Below are positions 7,264-10,759 of a stretch of 10,759 bases of DNA, in pieces (positions within the stretch are counted from its first letter, which is position 1; each line of letters starts with the position of its first letter). The notes beneath the pieces were generated by a model, which did no database searches, had not been told where the DNA came from, and worked only from the letters and a program-made list of their open reading frames with translations. Source of the DNA: Bacillota bacterium (GTDB taxonomy: Bacteria; Bacillota; Sulfobacillia; JAJZYS01; JAJYTV01); contig JAKAPV010000085.1 of the NCBI GenBank assembly GCA_021806845.1, forward strand, positions 1 to 10,759, written 5' to 3'. Both the position numbers and the translations under genes were made by a program.

Positions 7264-7501
7264 GGAGCCTTAGGCATTCGGCGCCCGAGGAAAGCGCGCG
7301 CAGTAGAGTACGGCGACGATGCGGGGCTGGCGTCGTCGCGTCGTCGAGATCCTCATCGGTTCGCGTGCGGGTGATGCCCTAGTTTCGCCGCGCTGAGTCC
7401 CCGATGGCGTGTCACCGTCTGTACGGTGGTGGGAACGAAACGACGCACATTGGGGCGTAGAACAGAGGCGCTGATACGGGCAGACAAAAGGGGAGTCGAC
7501 A
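7264..7501. other. Intergenic region between the two exported-protein genes
   Basis: These 238 bp hold no gene. A perfect 6-bp inverted repeat CACCGT-CTGT-ACGGTG lies at 7413-7428, and a tandem duplication of GCGTCGTC at 7330-7345. No U-tract follows either, so no intrinsic terminator for the propeller gene is evident. The gap is long enough for the lipoprotein gene to have its own promoter. A weak TTGGGG (7450-7455) and GATACG (7473-7478) pair at 17-bp spacing is the best candidate and is not convincing. Confidence 0.5.
7413..7428. repeat. Perfect 6-bp inverted repeat upstream of the lipoprotein gene
   Basis: CACCGT (7413-7418) and ACGGTG (7423-7428) flank a CTGT loop, 74 bp before the GTG start of the next gene. 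It could be an operator or a hairpin in the transcript; no T-run supports a terminator. Confidence 0.4.
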
Positions 7502-8680
7502 GTGCGCCAATCGTTGGCAGCAGCGGGTATAGCGGCCGTCGCACTGCTTGCGGCAGGATGCGGCGCCTCGACCCATCAGGCGGAGGTCGCGCACAATCGC
7601 CCCGGCACCCGCAGTGCGATCGCGGCATCGATGCTCTGGACAACGGACCAGATTACCAGCGCTACAGCCGTGCGGCTGGAGATTCCGGCCACGTGGCGGT
7701 CCTACCGCGTCTTTGCAGGCGATACCGGCGGTACGGAATGGGTCAATCCCAAGGATCCGGCAGAGCGCATCGACATCGTGTCCACCGGCTGCATCGGCTG
7801 TATGCAGAACGCGCAGGGCCAGTGGGACGTGCGAAGTCTCTTCGGCACCTCGAGTATCCGTTGGACATCCGTTTCGACAAACCTAATGCAGGGCGAATTC
7901 GTAAACACCAGCCACTCGGACCCTTACGTTGCAAACGGTAACCCGGCCAATCCCGCGCACGGCCAATCCCATGATCCCTACATCGCACACGGGTTCGCAG
8001 AGATCGTCCCACAGCCGATCGCTGCAGATGTGGAACTGGAGGTCTGGGCCCCTGCTTCTCTCGCGCAGGCCGTCATCCGACACGTCGCGGTTCAAACCGT
8101 CTCCGCTTGGGCACCGATCGCGCAGCTCGTCCGGTGGAGCCACCTCGGCGACCTCTACGGAGTCCTCTGGCCGACCAGTCCAGGGTACTCTAGTGAGCCT
8201 CCCGAGGAGATCTTCCTCTTGCCCAAGGGATTCAGCGTTCCAGCCACCTTGAAACACTGGCCGCCGCGCCGCTTCCGGGCAGTCGCGGTCATGGACAGCC
8301 CTCAGACGGAGATCGGAACCGGAACAGGCACCCTATGGAACAACATGCAGTCGAGCATCTACTGGCTCACGCCGGGGCGGTCCGGGGTGCTACCGCCCTC
8401 TGGGACAGCGCTTCATCTGAGCACGTCGCAACAAGCCGTGCTCGACGTGCCGGCGGGTCACCTCTTTGCCGTGCCTTGGCCAAGCCCATCCCATCCCGAC
8501 CGGACGATCTTCTTGGAGCCGGTCGGGTTTGCCATGCCAACCGAGATCACAGAGTGGCCGCCGCAGAACTTCCGCATCGTGGCCGTGTATCCGCTCAGTG
8601 CGCTCCAGAACGCCCCGACCTTGCAATATGCGGTACGCATGCTGACAGCGGCGCAAGGAGTTCGGATCCCCGGGCCATAG
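7502..8680 (+). CDS. Predicted lipoprotein of unknown function with an internal duplication
   Basis: A 392-aa protein not recognised as a known family. MRQSLAAAGIAAVALLAAGC is a lipoprotein-type signal with lipid-accepting C20 (LLAAGC). The only other cysteines form a CxxC (C97-IG-C100), possibly a disulfide or metal site. Two copies of one motif follow: residues 216-263 and 319-362. Over their 27-residue cores (237-263 and 336-362) 15 positions are identical, including IFL, GF, P, WPP, FR and VAV. Each is preceded by a G-x-L-(Y/F)-x-V-x-WP segment. A DPY(V/I)A motif also occurs twice (140-144 and 158-162). The GTG start at 7502 follows GGGAG with 6-nt spacing. It lies 238 bp after the propeller gene on the same strand, and both products are exported, so a shared envelope role is an inference. 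Substrate and role cannot be assigned. Confidence 0.85.
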   Translation: MRQSLAAAGIAAVALLAAGCGASTHQAEVAHNRPGTRSAIAASMLWTTDQITSATAVRLEIPATWRSYRVFAGDTGGTEWVNPKDPAERIDIVSTGCIGCMQNAQGQWDVRSLFGTSSIRWTSVSTNLMQGEFVNTSHSDPYVANGNPANPAHGQSHDPYIAHGFAEIVPQPIAADVELEVWAPASLAQAVIRHVAVQTVSAWAPIAQLVRWSHLGDLYGVLWPTSPGYSSEPPEEIFLLPKGFSVPATLKHWPPRRFRAVAVMDSPQTEIGTGTGTLWNNMQSSIYWLTPGRSGVLPPSGTALHLSTSQQAVLDVPAGHLFAVPWPSPSHPDRTIFLEPVGFAMPTEITEWPPQNFRIVAVYPLSALQNAPTLQYAVRMLTAAQGVRIPGP

Positions 8681-8725
8681 CTCGGCATGGCCACCCCTGC
8701 GGCAGGGTGTGGCAACTCCTTTGCG
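8652..8725 (+). terminator. Nested inverted repeat at the 3' end of the lipoprotein gene, possible terminator
   Basis: The inner hairpin has GCCAC+CCCTG (8690-8699) pairing with CAGGG and GTGGC (8703-8713) around a CGG loop with one bulged T: ten pairs, GC-rich, starting 10 nt after the stop codon. An outer pair, CGCAAGGAGTT (8652-8662, inside the coding sequence) and AACTCCTTTGCG (8714-8725), matches over 11 positions with one extra T. The downstream side lacks a true U-run, so it is a weak intrinsic terminator or a protective 3' structure. Confidence 0.45.
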
Positions 8726-9045
8726 AGCAGGGCGGCGAACCCGGCCCCGCCCGCCCCCCGACCAGCACCGTGGCGCGTTCCAGGCGGAGTGCCACCGTTC
8801 CGCAACGGCCGCCTCTCTGAAGGCGACGAGGTCGACGAAAGAGCGCCCGCGGCAAGGGAAGGTGAGGCGTCCTCGGCGCCCCGAGCCCATCCGCGCGCGT
8901 CGGCGGCAGAGGATGCTCCCCGCGGCGCCGGGACCGCCACGCGTGCGCCGCGTATCACCGAGGCGACGGGAAACGCGCGGCGGCGGCATCCCGGCAGGGA
9001 TGTCCTCTGGCGGCGCGAACAGCAAGAGCCCAGGAGGCTTTGCCT
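8681..9045. other. Very GC-rich gap before the DUF554 gene
   Basis: No convincing gene was found. Frames open on both strands here run into the neighbouring genes in the wrong frame and have Arg/Ala/Pro-rich translations. The left end holds the nested inverted repeat. The right part has three potentially paired segments: CAGAGGA (8907-8913) with TCCTCTG (9003-9009), a hairpin ACGCG-TGCGC-CGCGT (8939-8953), and CATCCC-GGCA-GGGATG (8987-9002). Together they could form a branched leader ending 22 nt before the DUF554 ribosome-binding site. GC-rich DNA gives such pairings easily, so this is tentative. No known riboswitch consensus was recognised. Confidence 0.45.
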
Positions 9046-9048
9046 TTG
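9032..9048 (+). promoter_or_regulatory. Ribosome-binding site choosing the TTG start at 9046
   Basis: AGGAGG lies at 9032-9037. TTG codons in frame begin at 9040 and 9046; only the second has a normal spacing (8 nt), the first having 2 nt. The ATG at 9062 is out of frame. Confidence 0.7.
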
Positions 9049-9747
9049 TCCTTTTTCGCGCATGAACTCGGACCACTCGTCAACGGCATCGCGGCACTCG
9101 TCGGCGCCCTGCTCGGCCTGCTCGTCCGGCGCATCCCGGAAGCGGTGCGCAACATCGTGCAGCAGGCGCTGGGCGCCGCCGCGGCTCTCATCGGCATCTC
9201 CATGGCGCTCGATCGGCCGAACTTCCTTATCGTCATCGCGTCCCTGGCCCTCGGCGCCGCGCTTGGGCAGTCGCTGCAGATCGAGGAGCGCCTAGAGCGC
9301 TTCGCGGAACGCATGCGACAACGCTTCGGCGGCGGGGGCACGTTCGTCGAGGGCTTCATGCTCGCGACGCTCGTCTGGTGCATCGGCGCCATGGCCGTCC
9401 TGGGGGCCATCCAGAGCGGCCTCACCGGCAAGGACACGATCCTCTTCACGAAGTCCGCCCTGGACGGCACGAGCGCCATCTTCTTCGCGGCGGCCTTCGG
9501 CCCCGGGGTCGTGCTGGCCGCCGCCTCCGTCTTCATCTACGAAGCGGCGATCGCCGCACTCGCCGCGACGGTCGCCCCGCTGCTCGGGGCAAGCGTGATC
9601 GCGCCCCTCACCTACGTCGGGGGCGTCTTGATCGCGCTCATCGGCCTGAACATGCTCGGCGCGACGAAAATCAAGGTGGGAAATCTCTTGCCGGCGATCC
9701 TCTTCGCGATGCTGATCGGCGGTGTCGCCGCGAGCGTCAGGCTGTAG
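9046..9747 (+). CDS. DUF554 family multi-pass membrane protein (YdfK-like)
   Basis: About 233 aa, matching the DUF554 family (PF04474) of uncharacterised inner-membrane proteins, of which B. subtilis YdfK is a member; a transport role is only assumed. Family-like features are the N-terminal GPLVNGIAALVGALLGLLVRR, then QALGAAAALIGISMAL, SLALGAALGQSLQIEERLE, FVEGFMLATLVWCIGAMAVLGAIQSGLTGKD, LFTKSALDGTSAIFFAAAFGPGV, and the closing PLTYVGGVLIALIGLNMLG and KIKVGNLLPAILFAMLIG. About six to seven hydrophobic helices are visible and the length is normal. The chosen start is TTG at 9046 from its ribosome-binding site; starting at 9040 would add two residues. The gene converges on the ABC ATPase gene and their 3' ends overlap by 11 bp. 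Confidence 0.9.
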   Translation: MSFFAHELGPLVNGIAALVGALLGLLVRRIPEAVRNIVQQALGAAAALIGISMALDRPNFLIVIASLALGAALGQSLQIEERLERFAERMRQRFGGGGTFVEGFMLATLVWCIGAMAVLGAIQSGLTGKDTILFTKSALDGTSAIFFAAAFGPGVVLAAASVFIYEAAIAALAATVAPLLGASVIAPLTYVGGVLIALIGLNMLGATKIKVGNLLPAILFAMLIGGVAASVRL

Positions 9748-10759
9748 GAGACGGCTCCTCGTCGGCTGCCTCCTCGCGCTCGAGGTAGAGCTGGCGGGAT
9801 TCCGTGTCATACGCGAAGAGCTCCGCGTAGCGCCCCCAGTCGATCAGGGTGTCGACCTGGCGCTCGGCCTCGTCCGGGCCGACGCCGCGCTCCAGGATGT
9901 CGACGAAGAACTCCCGGTTCATCCGCCCGTTCGACTTCTGCTGCAGGACGCGCGCCATGTTGGCGAGGCCCGGGCAACGCCTGAGCGCCTGGTCGCGGAA
10001 GATCTCCTTGCGCCGCAGTAGGTTGGCTTCCGCGTACTCGCGGCCCTCCGGCGTCAGCTCGATGTCGCCCTCCTCGACCCGCGCGAAGCCCAGGAGCTCC
10101 GACGCCTCGACGGTCGGCAGGAAGTCCTCGACGTCCATCGAGAGTTCCTCGCCAAAGCGGTAGAGGTCCACCTTCTCGTCCTGGTCCTCGAGGAGCTCGA
10201 GCAGACCGCTGAGGGCGCCGCTGCGCACGGCCGGCACGGTCTGGATCCGCCGGGCGGCCTGCTGCGCAGGCTGGACCTCGCGCTTTGTCAGCAGGCCGTA
10301 GATCTGGTCCACGAGCTGCACGAAGCGCGGGTCCTCCCGCTCGCGCCAGTGCGGCAGGGTGATCGGCACCTGCGCCGCGATGCGGGCGGGGTCGCGCGAC
10401 AGGATCACGGCGCGGTCGGCTAGGTAGACGGCCTCCTCGATCGAGTGCGTCACGATGATGATCGCCTTCGTCGGGATGCGCCGCTCGAGCCAGAGGTCGA
10501 GAAGGTCGCGCCGCAGGTTCTCGGCGGTCAGCACGTCAAGCGCGGAGAAGGGCTCATCCATCAGGAGCACGTCCGGGTCCACGACAAGCGAGCGGGCGAA
10601 GCCGACGCGCTGGCGCATCCCGCCCGAAAGCTCCTTCGGGTAGGCGCCCTCGAACCCGTCGAGACCGATCATGTCGATCACCTGGAGGGCCTTCTGCTCT
10701 CTCACCTTCGCCGAGAGGCCCTGGGCGCGCAATCCCAGTTCCACGTTCTCCTTCACGGT
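9737..10759 (-). CDS. ABC transporter ATP-binding protein, NitT/TauT type, with C-terminal AAA-associated domain (5' end outside window)
   Basis: This is the C-terminal 340 residues of an ATPase that would power uptake by a nitrate/sulfonate/bicarbonate-type importer. Numbering from the valine at 10756-10754, visible parts are TVKENVELGL, the signature LSGGMRQR (43-50), Walker B VLLMDEP (63-69, with D67 and E68), SALD (71-74) and the H-loop histidine H104 in VTHSIEEA. Walker A and the true start lie beyond the right edge; the apparent GTG start at 10756 is an internal valine. Residues about 180-300 (LSGLLELLEDQDEKVDLYRFGEEL..DFLPTVEASELLGFARVEEGDIELTPEGREYAEA..) match the AAA-associated C-terminal domain (PF09821) fused to such ATPases, a winged-helix-like segment of unclear role. 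Partner permease and binding-protein genes are expected outside the window. The transported substrate cannot be inferred. Confidence 0.95.
   Translation of the reverse strand, partial: TVKENVELGLRAQGLSAKVREQKALQVIDMIGLDGFEGAYPKELSGGMRQRVGFARSLVVDPDVLLMDEPFSALDVLTAENLRRDLLDLWLERRIPTKAIIIVTHSIEEAVYLADRAVILSRDPARIAAQVPITLPHWREREDPRFVQLVDQIYGLLTKREVQPAQQAARRIQTVPAVRSGALSGLLELLEDQDEKVDLYRFGEELSMDVEDFLPTVEASELLGFARVEEGDIELTPEGREYAEANLLRRKEIFRDQALRRCPGLANMARVLQQKSNGRMNREFFVDILERGVGPDEAERQVDTLIDWGRYAELFAYDTESRQLYLEREEAADEEPSPTA

Noticed and set aside
9040..9045. TTG at 9040 as start of the DUF554 gene
   Set aside because: Only 2 nt separate it from AGGAGG; the TTG at 9046 has a normal 8-nt spacing.
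8390..9076. Long minus-strand frames antisense to the lipoprotein gene and the following gap
   Set aside because: They overlap well-supported plus-strand coding sequence and have no motif. Short protein-like fragments appear in different frames but do not join into a credible gene or pseudogene.
10754..10756. GTG at 10756 as the start of the ABC ATPase
   Set aside because: It corresponds to the valine of a conserved internal segment (TVKENVELGL), and Walker A is missing, so the true start lies outside the window.

Overview
The window comes from a G+C-rich bacterial chromosome, most likely a high-GC Bacillota (Firmicutes) lineage. The main evidence is gene order: miaB (ymcB), a YmcA/YlbF-family gene and mutS lie head to tail, as in the B. 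subtilis ymcB-ymcA-cotE-mutS-mutL cluster, but with no cotE. The genus cannot be named from the sequence alone.

Layout. (1) Positions 1-4089, minus strand, form a compact core operon read right to left. It runs miaB (tRNA methylthiotransferase), a short RicA/YlbF-family protein overlapping it by 4 nt, then mutS (mismatch recognition). mutS has a strong ribosome-binding site, a GTG start, and only its last few codons cut off at the left edge. A plausible extended -10 promoter for miaB lies at about 4119-4127. (2) Positions 4090-5160 are about 1.07 kb with no convincing gene. The stretch 4819-5016 is packed with inverted repeats that could fold as RNA. (3) Positions 5161-8680, plus strand, carry two accessory genes for exported proteins. 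The first is a 700-aa membrane-anchored beta-propeller-type protein with 13 Asp-box (BNR) repeats. The second is a 392-aa predicted lipoprotein of unknown function with a clear internal duplication. (4) Positions 8681-9045 are a very GC-rich gap with a nested inverted repeat at the end of the lipoprotein gene and possible leader structure. (5) Positions 9046-9747, plus strand, encode a DUF554-family multi-pass membrane protein. (6) Positions 9737-10759, minus strand, hold the 3' part of a NitT/TauT-type ABC transporter ATPase with a C-terminal AAA-associated domain. It converges on the DUF554 gene and overlaps it by 11 bp.

How the parts relate. The left block is housekeeping: tRNA modification, a possible RNA-processing or developmental regulator, and DNA repair. 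The right block is membrane transport. Between them sits an exported two-gene module of unknown purpose with long non-coding flanks. No mobile element, CRISPR array, tRNA or rRNA was recognised. The least explained parts are the duplicated lipoprotein, the hairpin-rich segment ahead of the propeller gene, and the shortened RicA-like protein.
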